NCBI GenBank assembly: GCA_963698165.1 | Contig: CAVOPT010000004.1 | Location: 744,001 to 808,000 of the forward strand | Reading direction: 5' to 3' | DNA length: 64,000 bases | Source: JAAYUJ01 sp963698165 | GTDB taxonomy: Bacteria; Desulfobacterota; Syntrophobacteria; Syntrophobacterales; Syntrophobacteraceae | Shown here: in pieces, positions 8,500 to 17,233 of the stretch | Position numbering within the stretch: the first letter of the stretch is position 1 | Layout: every line of letters starts with the position of its first letter | Notes under the pieces: model-generated | Databases searched by the model: none | What the model saw: the letters and a program-made list of their open reading frames with translations, nothing else | Told to the model about the DNA's origin: nothing | Program-made: the position numbers and the translations under genes

Positions 8500-9630
8500 C
8501 TATGGATTCACCGTGGTGACGTAGGCGAACTTGCCTCCCTCCACCTTGTTGATGACCATGCTCTTGACGGGATTGCCGTTGTCTCCCATGGTGAGGGTTC
8601 CGGAGACGGCCTTGAAATCCTTGGTCTGGGCCAGGGCCTCACGGATTTTGGTTCCGTCGGTTGAGCCCGCTCTCTTGATGGCATCCACCAGGAGGAAGTA
8701 AGCGTCGGCACCGAGTGCGCCGAATGCGTCCGTGTCCTTCTTGTACTTCTCTTCGTAGCGCTTCATGAATTCCTTGGCCCGCTCGGTGGTCGCAGCCTGC
8801 TTGTGAAAATGGCCCGTGAAATACATGTTCTCCACCGCGGCGCCACCCACCTTGATCAGGGCCTCCTCCTGGGCTCCGTCCCCCGTCAGGATGGGAACCT
8901 TGATGCCGAGGTCACGAGCCTGTTTGGCCAGGAGTGCATCCTCGGTGTAATAGTTCGGGGCGTAAATGACATCGGGTTTGGACGCCTGGACCGCGGACAG
9001 CTGCGCGGAGAAATCCTGGTCTCCGGTCTGGATGTAGGTGGTGGAAACGACCTTTCCGCCCAGTTTCACAAACTCCTTCACGAAAAAGTTGCCGAGGCCG
9101 ACACAGTAGTCCTGGGCGATGTCGATGATGACCGCAACCGTTGAGGCCTTGAGCTCTTCCTTGGCAAAGCGGGCTGCCACCTGTCCCTGGAAGGGGTCGA
9201 TGAAACAGGCCCGAAACGCATATTGTTTTCCTTGATTGACAAGAGGATTGGTTGCCGTGGGACTGACCGTGGGGATCTTTGCCGCTTCCGAGATGGGATT
9301 GCCCGCCATGCTGTTGCCGCTGATGGCCTCTCCGAGGACTCCAACCACCTTCTCCTTTTCAACGAGAAGGGTCATGGCATTGGCTGCTTCGATCTTGTCG
9401 CTCTTGGTATCCACCAAGACGGTTTCGATCTTCTTCCCCAGGACCTCGGGCTCCATTTCCTTGGCGACCTGGATTCCCTTCCACTCGGACTCTCCATACG
9501 CAGCCACGGCGCCGGTCATGGGCAGATAAGCGCCAATCTTGATCTTATCCTGGGCAAGACTCGCGCCCGCAATGCCGCCGATCAGAATGGCGACGGCCAC
9601 CACCACTGCAAAAAGCTTTCTTGGTCCCAT
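8500..9630 (-). CDS. livK: branched-chain amino acid ABC transporter substrate-binding protein LivK
   Basis: 376 aa periplasmic type I binding protein (Peripla_BP_6 family) that delivers Leu/Ile/Val-type ligands to LivHM. The ATG at 9630 (MGPRKLFAVVVAVAIL) is chosen because AGGAGG sits six bases upstream; ATG 9636 would be too close to it. A signal peptide runs to about ALAQD. The mature part starts KIKIGAYLPMTGAVAAYGES and has the family region VDTKSDKIEAANAMTLLVE. First gene of the livK-livHMGF-rarA cluster and followed by its own terminator. Confidence 0.95.
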   Translation of the reverse strand: MGPRKLFAVVVAVAILIGGIAGASLAQDKIKIGAYLPMTGAVAAYGESEWKGIQVAKEMEPEVLGKKIETVLVDTKSDKIEAANAMTLLVEKEKVVGVLGEAISGNSMAGNPISEAAKIPTVSPTATNPLVNQGKQYAFRACFIDPFQGQVAARFAKEELKASTVAVIIDIAQDYCVGLGNFFVKEFVKLGGKVVSTTYIQTGDQDFSAQLSAVQASKPDVIYAPNYYTEDALLAKQARDLGIKVPILTGDGAQEEALIKVGGAAVENMYFTGHFHKQAATTERAKEFMKRYEEKYKKDTDAFGALGADAYFLLVDAIKRAGSTDGTKIREALAQTKDFKAVSGTLTMGDNGNPVKSMVINKVEGGKFAYVTTVNP

Positions 9631-9699
9631 TTTCATCCTCCTGTCATAAGGATCATGCAACTGGTTCATCCCAATAAACCCGCTTTGTGCATGGAGAAC

Positions 9700-9728
9700 T
9701 CTCTACATTTCACGGGGGACCCTGTCAA
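9700..9728 (-). promoter_or_regulatory. possible sigma-70 promoter of livK
   Basis: On the minus strand a perfect -35 TTGACA (9728-9723) is followed, after 17 nt, by TAGAGA (9705-9700), a weak -10. It lies 70 bp upstream of the livK ATG in the divergent gap between livK and hpnA. Confidence 0.4.
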
Positions 9729-9931
9729 TCAAAAAACCTTTCTTTTCATGAAACCAGGCGGGCCTGGAGAGGATCTCCCACATTGCATCCCCTCACCACT
9801 TTTGTTATATGGTGCACACGCCGGGGCGAGGACTCCCGGAGCACCCGGGCAGGGGCCCCAACCGTGCGGGAGGCTTTTCCCGCCACATTCACCGTGGCTT
9901 TCGACGGGCCGCGGCCAAAGGATTCCCGACC

Positions 9932-10933
9932 ATGCCCAAAGCCTTTGTGACGGGAGCGACTGGTTTCGTTGGATATCACGTGGCTCGAAACCTCCTTCAA
10001 CAGGGGTGGCAGGTCATCGCTTTGAGGCGAAGCGGGTCAACTCATCCCGAGGCGGATGCTCTCTCGGTTGAGTGGCGCATTGGGGATCTCGGGAGGTATC
10101 AGGACCTCTCCCATGGCATGAAAGGCTGCGAGGCGGTTTTTCACGTGGCCGCCGACTACCGGCTTTGGGCGAAGGATCCAGCCGAAATATACGCAAACAA
10201 CGTCGACGGCACCGTCCATGTGCTCCAGGCCGCTCTGGATACCGGGGTGGATCGCGTGGTTTACACGAGCAGTGTGGGGGCCCTTGGACTCAATAGGGAC
10301 GGGTCGCCGGCCGACGAAACCGTGCCGGTCTCCCTGGATGACATGGTGGGCCACTACAAGAGGTCCAAGTATCTTGCGGAGCGCAAGGCCGAGGAATTCC
10401 TTCAGCGAGGTCTTCCCATCGTCATGGTGCATCCGAGCACACCGGTGGGGCCGGGAGATCACAAACCCACCCCGACGGGGAAGATCATCGTGGATTTCCT
10501 CAACCGTCGCATGCCGGCCTATCTGAACACGGGGCTGAATATTATCGATGTGCGTGATGTGGCCGCGGGGCATCTTCTGGCATTGGAAGTCGGGCGCGTC
10601 GGGGAAAAATACATCCTTGGGAATCGGAACATGGCTCTCTCTGAGATCTTTCAGCATCTCGAGAAGCTCTCGGGGGTCAAGGCGCCGTGGATACGCCTTC
10701 CCCACACGCCTATCCTAGCCCTGGCTCATCTCTTCCAAGCGGCTTCCCGGCTGACGGGAACCCAGCCCCTCATACCCCTCGAGGGAGTGAGGATGGCGAA
10801 GAAGTTCATGTATTTCGACGCGGGCAAGGCGGTTCGAGAACTGGGGCTTCCTCAAACCCCCGTGGAAAAGGCACTCTCCGACGCCGTCGCCTGGTTCACC
10901 GAAAACGGATACGTCAATCAAACGAGGTCTTGA
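9932..10933 (+). CDS. hpnA: hopanoid-associated sugar epimerase/dehydratase HpnA (extended SDR)
   Basis: 333 aa NAD(P)-dependent extended short-chain dehydrogenase. The N-terminus MPKAFVTGATGFVGYHVARN carries the GxxGxxG Rossmann motif; the catalytic Tyr and Lys are in HYKRSKYLAE. The open frame extends upstream to 9809, but homology begins at the ATG at 9932. HpnA is the usual companion of hopanoid biosynthesis loci, probably acting on the polar head group; its exact reaction is not firmly known. Its stop overlaps the next ATG (TGATG), coupling it to hpnH. No squalene-hopene cyclase is in the window. Confidence 0.88.
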   Translation: MPKAFVTGATGFVGYHVARNLLQQGWQVIALRRSGSTHPEADALSVEWRIGDLGRYQDLSHGMKGCEAVFHVAADYRLWAKDPAEIYANNVDGTVHVLQAALDTGVDRVVYTSSVGALGLNRDGSPADETVPVSLDDMVGHYKRSKYLAERKAEEFLQRGLPIVMVHPSTPVGPGDHKPTPTGKIIVDFLNRRMPAYLNTGLNIIDVRDVAAGHLLALEVGRVGEKYILGNRNMALSEIFQHLEKLSGVKAPWIRLPHTPILALAHLFQAASRLTGTQPLIPLEGVRMAKKFMYFDAGKAVRELGLPQTPVEKALSDAVAWFTENGYVNQTRS

Positions 10934-11931
10934 TGCGCTTTCCAGTCAGTCTGTACCTCTCCATGACGGAATATCTGCTGAAGAAAAAGATGCAGGGGAT
11001 CCGTCGGTTTCCGCTGGTGCTCATGCTGGAGCCCACTCACCGGTGCAACCTCACCTGCGCCGGGTGCGGAAGGATCCGAGAATACCAGAGCACCCTCGGC
11101 AAGGAAATGACCCTCGAGGAATGCCTCCATTCGGTGGATGAAGCCGGCACCCCCGTTGTGACCATCACCGGCGGGGAACCTCTTCTCTACAGCCGGGCTC
11201 AGGACCTGGTGGATGCGCTGCTCAGGCGCCGCAAGCACATTTACTTCTGCACCAATGGACTGCTCCTGGAAGAATCCCTCCACAGGTACCGTCCCGATGC
11301 CCATTTCACCTGGAATGTGCACTTCGATGGGACCGAACCGGTGCACGACGCCATCATCGTCAAGGAAGGCGGCTTCCGCAAAGCCGCTGCCGGGGTCAAG
11401 GCCGCCAAGGCCCGGGGGTTCCGGGTGAGCACCAACACAACGGTTTATCGCGAAACGGAGGTCGAGGACCTGGAAGCCCTGTTCACGCAACTGACGGACC
11501 TCGGGGTCGATGGAATCCTGGTGGCCCCGGGATTCAGCTACGAGGACGTGACCGGCGAGGTTTTTCTCACCCGCGAAGAGATCATAGGAAAATTCCAACA
11601 GATCCGATCCTGGCAGCATCGGTTTCCCCTCATCAGCAATCCCATCTACCTCGACTTTCTGAGCGGGGACCGGCAACTCCAATGCACCCCTTGGGGAAAC
11701 CCCACCCGCAACACCCAGGGATGGAAAGCTCCCTGCTACCTCATCACGGACGCCCATTACCCCACCTATGGCGAGCTCATGGAGAGCACGGACTGGGATT
11801 ATTACGCCTCGGGCCGGGACCCCCGCTGCCGGCAGTGCATGGTTCACTGCGGCTATGAACCCACGGTGGTGAGGCAGATGACCGGCTGGGACATGCTGCG
11901 CATGATCAGGTGGAATCTCCATGTTCGCTAG
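10933..11931 (+). CDS. hpnH: radical SAM adenosylhopane synthase HpnH
   Basis: 332 aa. HpnH joins the 5'-deoxyadenosyl radical to diploptene to give adenosylhopane, the first step of hopanoid side-chain extension. The radical SAM cluster Cys38-x3-Cys42-x2-Cys45 lies in EPTHRCNLTCAGCG; TITGGEPLL is the SAM-binding GGE region. The C-terminal DUF3463 part has the cysteine set around APCYLITDAHYPTYGEL and CRQCMVHCGYEP. The start is the ATG at 10933, inside the hpnA stop. It overlaps the following membrane-protein gene by 11 bp, so three genes form one operon. Confidence 0.92.
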   Translation: MRFPVSLYLSMTEYLLKKKMQGIRRFPLVLMLEPTHRCNLTCAGCGRIREYQSTLGKEMTLEECLHSVDEAGTPVVTITGGEPLLYSRAQDLVDALLRRRKHIYFCTNGLLLEESLHRYRPDAHFTWNVHFDGTEPVHDAIIVKEGGFRKAAAGVKAAKARGFRVSTNTTVYRETEVEDLEALFTQLTDLGVDGILVAPGFSYEDVTGEVFLTREEIIGKFQQIRSWQHRFPLISNPIYLDFLSGDRQLQCTPWGNPTRNTQGWKAPCYLITDAHYPTYGELMESTDWDYYASGRDPRCRQCMVHCGYEPTVVRQMTGWDMLRMIRWNLHVR

Positions 11932-12787
11932 CCTGGAGCTCCTTCTGGGAACGGTGGTCCTGCGCCCTTATGTGTTCGCATTCCTGTTCATGTACATCCT
12001 TGCGGCCAGCTCGCACGTCGGTGTTCGCGGGGCCGTCGTTTACATCCCGCTGGGGTACTCTCTGGCCTGGCTTTCCGAATACTCCTCCATCCACTGGGGC
12101 ATTCCCTACGGCGATTATTACTACATCCCCGAGACAGTGGGCAGGGAGCTCTGGGTCCTTGGCGTCCCGTTCATGGATTCCCTCTCCTATGTCTTCCTCT
12201 CGTACTGCAGCTACTCCATGGCGATTTTTCTACTGAGTCCCCTGGCGGCCAGGTCGGGACAGGTGATTGTCCTTGAGACACGTGCCCTGCGGCGCTCATG
12301 GGAAACATGGGTCCTCGGGGCCTTTCTTTTCGTGCTTCTGGACATCATCATCGACCCCGTCGCACTCCAGGGGCACCGCTGGTTTCTCGGTCAAATCTAC
12401 GGGTACCGCTCCAATGGGCTCTATTTCGGAATCCCCATGAGCAATTTCGGCGGGTGGCTCCTGGTGGGGTTCGTGCTGGTTGGAACGTTGCAGCTGCTGG
12501 ACCGGGTCAGGTGGCTGGAGCCTCGAGCCCCTTCCATCCTCAGCCGCGTACCGGGGATGACTCTGCTGGGACCCTTGCTGTACCTCTGCGTCCTGGCCTT
12601 CAACCTGACGGTGACCTTCTGGATCGGAGAGACCTTCATGGGGCTCGTCGGCTGCCTGCTCCTCCTGTATCCTCTCCTCCTGGGGTTCCTTTTCACCCTT
12701 TACAAGATGAGAAGCCTCACGCTCGATGCCCTCGAGAGACACCTTCGGGATTTCCCCGCGCACAGAGAGGTCTACGGATCCAGCTGA
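11921..12787 (+). CDS. carotenoid-biosynthesis-type membrane protein (CruF-like, DUF422)
   Basis: 288 aa, about seven hydrophobic segments, with the family regions SLAWLSEYSSIHWGIPYGDY and PFMDSLSYVFLSY near the N-terminus, DIIIDPVALQGHRWFLG in the middle and GIPMSNFGGWLLVG. The conserved acidic and histidine residues suggest a membrane hydratase fold like CruF/bisanhydrobacterioruberin hydratase. No carotenoid gene is nearby; instead it sits in an operon with hpnA and hpnH, so a role in modifying a polyprenoid or hopanoid lipid is plausible (inference). It overlaps the convergent hpnG-like gene by 16 bp at the 3' end. Confidence 0.75.
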   Translation: MFASLELLLGTVVLRPYVFAFLFMYILAASSHVGVRGAVVYIPLGYSLAWLSEYSSIHWGIPYGDYYYIPETVGRELWVLGVPFMDSLSYVFLSYCSYSMAIFLLSPLAARSGQVIVLETRALRRSWETWVLGAFLFVLLDIIIDPVALQGHRWFLGQIYGYRSNGLYFGIPMSNFGGWLLVGFVLVGTLQLLDRVRWLEPRAPSILSRVPGMTLLGPLLYLCVLAFNLTVTFWIGETFMGLVGCLLLLYPLLLGFLFTLYKMRSLTLDALERHLRDFPAHREVYGSS

Positions 12788-13644
12788 GCCTCGGGCCAGG
12801 ACACCCCTGGGCCGAGGATCGCCCTGATTCGGGAGGCGGGGAGGTTCGCAAAGGCTGTCAGAAGCCTCGCCAGGTTGCGCTCGGCTTGGTGGGACCGCCG
12901 CCAGGAAGCCATGAAGGCCTGAATGACGGCCGGGTTCCGAATGATGGTCTTGCAGACCACCCAGGGATCCACGTGTCCCCGGGCGTCGGAAACTTCCGTC
13001 AAATCAAATCCCAATTTCTGGTTGTGGGCGTCGCTGACGGCTCGGAAACAGAGGAGAGGGATCCGGTGTTCGTTGGCAAACATGGCGGCAAAATGGCTTT
13101 CCATGTCCACCAGTGTGGGAATATCGCCCGACTGTGCCGGCACGAAGGGGTCCCGTAGCATAGCCCCTTGTGGGCGTGACATATCGCCCGGATTCATCGG
13201 CAGGAAGCCCTTGGGCTCGAGATGTAGGGTGGTGATGCAACGGGCTGCGGTTGCGCCGTGAGTGCGGCAGAAAGCCAGAATTTCCGGGTGCGGTTCCATC
13301 CTGTAGCGGACCCGGGTCATCGTCCGCACGTTCGAGTCAAAGCAGGAAAGATCGCTGCAAAGGAAAATGTCTCCGACGCGCACCGACCGGTTCAGGCCTC
13401 CCGCAAATCCAAAGGAGACGAGCACATGGGGATGCCATGCCCAGAAGGCCCAGTTCAGGGCAGTCTCTACCATTGCCTTGCCCATTCCCGTTTCCACCAG
13501 GAGCAGTTCCTTGTCTTCCGTGGACAGGCTGAAACCCTTGAACGGCTTGGTGGAAAACTCCTTCCACGGGCCCAGGCTCCTTCTGAAGGCTCCATACTCC
13601 CACGGCAGGGCCGCAAAAAAGGCAACGCGCGGTTTTCTCCTCAT
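12772..13644 (-). CDS. hpnG: HpnG-like phosphorylase/nucleosidase (hopanoid side-chain)
   Basis: 290 aa, nucleoside phosphorylase-type fold (PNP_UDP_1). In hopanoid pathways HpnG removes adenine from adenosylhopane to give (phospho)ribosylhopane. Seen here: RVAFFAALPWEYGAF at the N-terminus, LLLVETGMGKAMVETAL, LVSFGFAGGLNRSVRVGDI, and VDMESHFAAMFANEHRIPLLCFRAVSDA, where the MES motif and the following Asp are the nucleosidase active-site pattern. Start chosen at the ATG at 13644 (MRRKPRV); the frame is open to 13704 and no strong ribosome binding site decides. It faces hpnA-hpnH tail to tail, which supports the hpnG assignment over a generic MTA/SAH nucleosidase. Confidence 0.75.
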   Translation of the reverse strand: MRRKPRVAFFAALPWEYGAFRRSLGPWKEFSTKPFKGFSLSTEDKELLLVETGMGKAMVETALNWAFWAWHPHVLVSFGFAGGLNRSVRVGDIFLCSDLSCFDSNVRTMTRVRYRMEPHPEILAFCRTHGATAARCITTLHLEPKGFLPMNPGDMSRPQGAMLRDPFVPAQSGDIPTLVDMESHFAAMFANEHRIPLLCFRAVSDAHNQKLGFDLTEVSDARGHVDPWVVCKTIIRNPAVIQAFMASWRRSHQAERNLARLLTAFANLPASRIRAILGPGVSWPEAQLDP

Positions 13645-13782
13645 TTCGTCAATATGGATGGGCAGCTCTTTTCTCCAAGATATTGATATTTCACCGCCGA
13701 GCACGCAGAGATCGCTGAGAAAGAAATGAAGTAAAGCCAGACATCCGCCCTCTCTGCGCCTCCGCGGTGAGCCCCCGGCGAT

Positions 13783-14667
13783 TCATTCGGTTGGGCCTGC
13801 GGGAAAGAGCCTGCGTGGTTGCCGACCGGATGACGCCAGCATGGACGACATGGTCTGGGGAAAGTCCGTGAATATCCCGCTGACCCGGCCCTCGATGAGC
13901 TTTCCCATGGTCTCCGCGTCATTGACGACCCATACAAAGACCGGACGGCCCTGCCTTCGAAGTTTCGAAATCCCGTCCAGGGTGATGGTCCCGAACCTGG
14001 GATGATAGGCATCGGCCCGCAGAGACTCCAGCAGTTTCTCAGGGTTTCGGCGCGGCGCACGAACGAGGGCTCCGGTGGGAATGCCCGCGTTGTGTATCTT
14101 GACCTCCCTGAGATAATCGTGGTGGAAGGATGAAACGATAACACGGTCTGTCACTGCCCTCTCTTCAATGGCTTTCACCACCCGGGTCACAATCAGCGCG
14201 TGGCCTCCGGTGCCTGACAAATCCTTGATCTCCAGGTTCACGCCAATGGCGAATTCGTCGGTGAAGGCCAGGGCATCCTCAAGGGTGAGGATTCTCTGAC
14301 CGCGATATTCGGCCAGATCCTTCCTGCTGACGGCCCCGCAAGCAATTTGTCCGTAGGGGTCCACCTCTTGAAACCAGGATCCGAAATCGAGCCGGCCCAG
14401 TTCCTCCAGGGTGAAATCACGGACCCGCCAGGGACTGCGCGAGGGGTAGACCAGGGGGGCATCGGAGGTGCGCTCGAGGGTCCCGTCATGGATGACCACC
14501 GCATGGCCGTCCGCGGTCATTCGCAGGTCCAGTTCCCACATGTCCGCTCCGGCCTCCAGGGCCTTTTTCGCGGCAGCCAGGGTATTCTCGGGTGCCAGGG
14601 AACGGGCCCCCCGGTGGGCGATGTTGGCGGTGGGTCGATCCAGGAGACTCTGAAGCAGCGTGCTCAC
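13783..14667 (-). CDS. glycerophosphodiester phosphodiesterase
   Basis: 294 aa GDPD-family TIM barrel hydrolysing deacylated phospholipids to glycerol 3-phosphate and an alcohol. Conserved active-site regions are visible: NIAHRGARSLAPENTLAA (catalytic His and the PENT motif), WELDLRMTADG (metal-binding Glu/Asp) and VIHDGTLERTSD (second catalytic His). The end FVWVVNDAETMGKLIEGRVSG matches the barrel's last strand, and GIFTDFPQTM follows. No signal peptide, so it acts in the cytoplasm. It starts 12 bp after the amino-acid permease gene and is probably in the same operon, which hints that the ABC system and the enzyme serve a common nutrient (inference). Confidence 0.92.
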   Translation of the reverse strand: MSTLLQSLLDRPTANIAHRGARSLAPENTLAAAKKALEAGADMWELDLRMTADGHAVVIHDGTLERTSDAPLVYPSRSPWRVRDFTLEELGRLDFGSWFQEVDPYGQIACGAVSRKDLAEYRGQRILTLEDALAFTDEFAIGVNLEIKDLSGTGGHALIVTRVVKAIEERAVTDRVIVSSFHHDYLREVKIHNAGIPTGALVRAPRRNPEKLLESLRADAYHPRFGTITLDGISKLRRQGRPVFVWVVNDAETMGKLIEGRVSGIFTDFPQTMSSMLASSGRQPRRLFPAGPTE

Positions 14668-14679
14668 TCAGTCACCATG

Positions 14680-15438
14680 TCAGGTCTCGTGGCGCATCCG
14701 TTTCTCGAGTTGGCTCGTGATGTAGGACAGCGGATACGTGAGGAGCAGATAGAGGCCGGCCAGGGGCAGATATGCCTCGAAAGTCCTGTAGGTCGTGGCA
14801 TTGATGATTTCAGACGCCTTGGTCAATTCCCGGACAGAGATGACGGAAAGAAGGGACGAATCCTTGATCAGAGAGACGAATTGTCCCGTCACCGGAGGGA
14901 TGATTCGCTTGAGTGCCTGGGGGAAAACAATGTAGCGCAGGGTTTGCCAGTAATCGAGGCCCGTGGACTTGGCCGCCTCCACCTGCCCTTTGTCGATGGA
15001 TTCTATTCCTGCCCGCACCATTTCCGTGATGTATGCGCCGGAGAAGCACGCAAGGGTGACAATCCCTATGACCAGGGCGTTGTCATAGCGCACGACGGTG
15101 GCCAGGCAGAAATAGAACACGTAGATCTGGACAAGAAGCGGGGTGCCGCGGAATATCTCCACGTACAGGGTGGCGATCTCCCTTGCCAGCACGCTGGTGG
15201 ACACCCTCGCCAGCCCCCCCATGATCCCCAGGCAGAACCCCAGGACGATGGACCCGAAAGAGACGACGAGGGTGTAGAAGAACCCCTGGATGAACAGGGC
15301 CCGGTATTCCCACGGCACACGCCAGTTCCAGGGATAGTCGATGCCTGCGAAGAGCGTGTACAGCCCTGCCGCAATGGAACAGCCAAGAAGAATCCGCAGA
15401 GTAATTCTGTAGGTGCTCATGGACATCGGTTTCGACAT
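14680..15438 (-). CDS. polar amino acid ABC transporter permease (HisM/GlnP family)
   Basis: 252 aa inner-membrane permease with about five helices. The EAA loop that docks the ATPase is clear: GQVEAAKSTGLDYWQTLRYI followed by VFPQAL. The binding-protein stop and this ATG overlap (TGATG at 15440-15436); a GTG at 15441 or the ATG at 15426 are alternatives. It follows its binding-protein gene and precedes a glycerophosphodiesterase. No ATPase gene is adjacent, so one encoded elsewhere must serve it. Ligand class (His/Gln/Glu-type) is inferred from the family only. Confidence 0.92.
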   Translation of the reverse strand: MSKPMSMSTYRITLRILLGCSIAAGLYTLFAGIDYPWNWRVPWEYRALFIQGFFYTLVVSFGSIVLGFCLGIMGGLARVSTSVLAREIATLYVEIFRGTPLLVQIYVFYFCLATVVRYDNALVIGIVTLACFSGAYITEMVRAGIESIDKGQVEAAKSTGLDYWQTLRYIVFPQALKRIIPPVTGQFVSLIKDSSLLSVISVRELTKASEIINATTYRTFEAYLPLAGLYLLLTYPLSYITSQLEKRMRHET

Positions 15439-16259
15439 CACTGCAAGTGCAGGATTTCGCGGAAGTGCTTCTCGTAGAGCTCCTTATAGCGGCCATCCGA
15501 CTTGATGGTTTCCAGGTAGAGGTTCAGCCATCCAAGGAAATCGCTGTCCCCTTTACGTATGGCGATGGCAAAGGGTTCATAGGTGAAGGGCTTGAGGATG
15601 GCCCGCGTGGAGTCCGAATTTTCCTTGTGATGCTTGCTGATGGAAAGCTGGTCGTAAAGGAAGGCGTCAGCGCGGCCGGTGACCACCTCCCTGACACAGG
15701 CCGTCTCTTCCTTGTAGCGGTTGACCTGGGCGTTTGGGAAAAGCTTCCCCGTGATGAGGTCCCCCGTAGTCCCAAGCTTCACGGCGATGATACGATCGGA
15801 GGCGTTCAGTTCCTTCACGTCCTGGACATTTTCCGCCCGCTTCTTACTGAGGAGCACACAGAGACCCGTCTCGAAATAGGGCTGGGTGAAGGTCACCGCC
15901 TTGGATCGAGTCAGAGTGCGCGTCATTCCGGAGATGATCATGTCGATTTTGCCTCCCTGGAGCGCCGGAATGAGCCCGCTGAATTCCATGTCCTTGATTT
16001 CCAGTTCCACGCCCAGTTCCGTTGCTGCCAGCCGGGCGATGTCCACGTCGAAGCCCACGGGCTCACCCTTTTCGTTGGCATACTCGAAGGGGAAGAACTT
16101 GACCTCCATCCCCACGATGATCTTATTCCGGTCGATGATCTGCTTGAGAGCGCTCCCCTGAAAAACTTCGAAGGGGGTCACATCGGCAGCCGACGCACAG
16201 ATGGGGACAAGAGTCAGTCCGAAGACCAGGGCAAAGAGAATCGCCAATACCCGATGCAT
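15438..16259 (-). CDS. ABC transporter substrate-binding protein, family 3 (amino acid)
   Basis: 273 aa. The ATG at 16259 (MHRVLAILFALVFGL) follows AGGAGG with a five-base spacer; upstream residues in the open frame are not homologous. A signal peptide ends near ICASA. The mature part has the SBP_bac_3 landmarks KIIVGMEVKFFPFEYANEKG, VGFDVDIARLAATELGV, FSGLIPALQGGKIDMIISGM and GTTGDLITGKLFP. Arg in SGMTRTLTRSKAV and Asp in GRADAFLYDQ fit amino-acid carboxylate and amine binding. First gene of the binding protein-permease-GDPD cluster. Confidence 0.92.
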   Translation of the reverse strand: MHRVLAILFALVFGLTLVPICASAADVTPFEVFQGSALKQIIDRNKIIVGMEVKFFPFEYANEKGEPVGFDVDIARLAATELGVELEIKDMEFSGLIPALQGGKIDMIISGMTRTLTRSKAVTFTQPYFETGLCVLLSKKRAENVQDVKELNASDRIIAVKLGTTGDLITGKLFPNAQVNRYKEETACVREVVTGRADAFLYDQLSISKHHKENSDSTRAILKPFTYEPFAIAIRKGDSDFLGWLNLYLETIKSDGRYKELYEKHFREILHLQ

Positions 16260-16575
16260 GTTTTCCTCCTGGCTGTGGGATAAAAAAACGGACGCTGCGT
16301 TGCACACCGAGGAACCACAAAGACTTTGGTTAACCTATGAACATGTCGAGCTTTTGTCAAAGAATAAATGGAAGCAAGGCGCCAGGATGCTTTTTCGGCC
16401 CATTCCACTTGTGATCGAGCCCCTGCGGTTTATCTTTATGGTGATTTGAAGAGGAGGCGATCACCGTGCACCGGGGACGAAAACCCCCTTGTTCCGTGGC
16501 AACCGGAAACCCGGAAACAATAATTGGAATGGAAAGACCCCGCGGGGTCAATCTCAAAGTAACGAGGAGAAAGCG
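16260..16575. other. 316-bp divergent gap between the binding-protein gene and the His/Met-rich gene
   Basis: No gene or clear hairpin. It must contain the divergent promoters; I could not identify convincing -35/-10 pairs. A good Shine-Dalgarno (GAGGAGA) precedes the plus-strand ATG at 16576. Confidence 0.5.
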
Positions 16576-17184
16576 ATGAAAAAGTCAGTTCTTCTGGTTC
16601 CCGTCATTCTGGCTCTCCTGGCGCTGCCGCTGAGCATTCTTGCCGATGAGCACCTGGCAGCGGCTCCCAAGGCAGCGCCCAAGGAAGTGGGTCAGGCTCA
16701 ACCTGGTCCGCATCACGGAGGAGACCATGCGGGACACCAGCATGGAGCCGGGCACGGGGAAGCATCGGGCCCGTCGCAGCCCCATCATGAGAAAATGATG
16801 GAGAAATGTAAGGAAATGATGGCGAAGCACGACCAGATGGAAGCCGAAATGAAAGCCATGGACGCTCGCCTGGACGAAAAAGTCACTGCCATGAATGCCG
16901 CCAAGGCCGACCAGAAAATAGAGGCAATGGCCGCCGTGATCACCGAGTTCGCCTCGCAGCGCAAGGAAATGAGAGAAAAGATGGGACAGATGCACCACGG
17001 GAAAATGTGCATGATGATGTGTCCGATGATGGGCCAGGGTGGAGGACCCATGGCCATGAGGGGGCGTCATCATGGCGGAATGGGCGGCATGAAGGGCATG
17101 GACTGCCCCATGATGAAGCAGCCTGGAGACACCCAGCCCCAGAGTGGCGGTGAAGCACCCCAGAAGAAAGGGGAGTCCTCATGA
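16576..17184 (+). CDS. exported His/Met-rich protein, possible periplasmic metal (copper) binder
   Basis: 202 aa. The ATG at 16576 follows CGAGGAGAAAGCG. A classical signal peptide (KKSVLLVPVILALLALPL, cleavage near LADEH) is followed by a His-rich segment (HHGGDHAGHQHGAGHGE), a predicted helical hairpin with many Glu, Lys and Met (MMEKCKEMMAKHDQMEAEMK through REKMGQMHHGK), and a tail with repeated Met, Cys and His (CMMMCPMMGQGG, RGRHHGGMGGMKGMDCPMM). The helical part recalls the CpxP/Spy/LTXXQ and CopZ-like periplasmic sensors, but no LTxxQ motif is seen. Metal binding is inferred from composition; Cu(I)/Ag(I) or Ni would be likely ligands. I do not recognise a named family. Confidence 0.7.
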   Translation: MKKSVLLVPVILALLALPLSILADEHLAAAPKAAPKEVGQAQPGPHHGGDHAGHQHGAGHGEASGPSQPHHEKMMEKCKEMMAKHDQMEAEMKAMDARLDEKVTAMNAAKADQKIEAMAAVITEFASQRKEMREKMGQMHHGKMCMMMCPMMGQGGGPMAMRGRHHGGMGGMKGMDCPMMKQPGDTQPQSGGEAPQKKGESS

Positions 17185-17233
17185 CGGTTCGCCTGGAAGA
17201 TTGTGCCCTGTGACGTGGAGCCGACCAGGTGCA

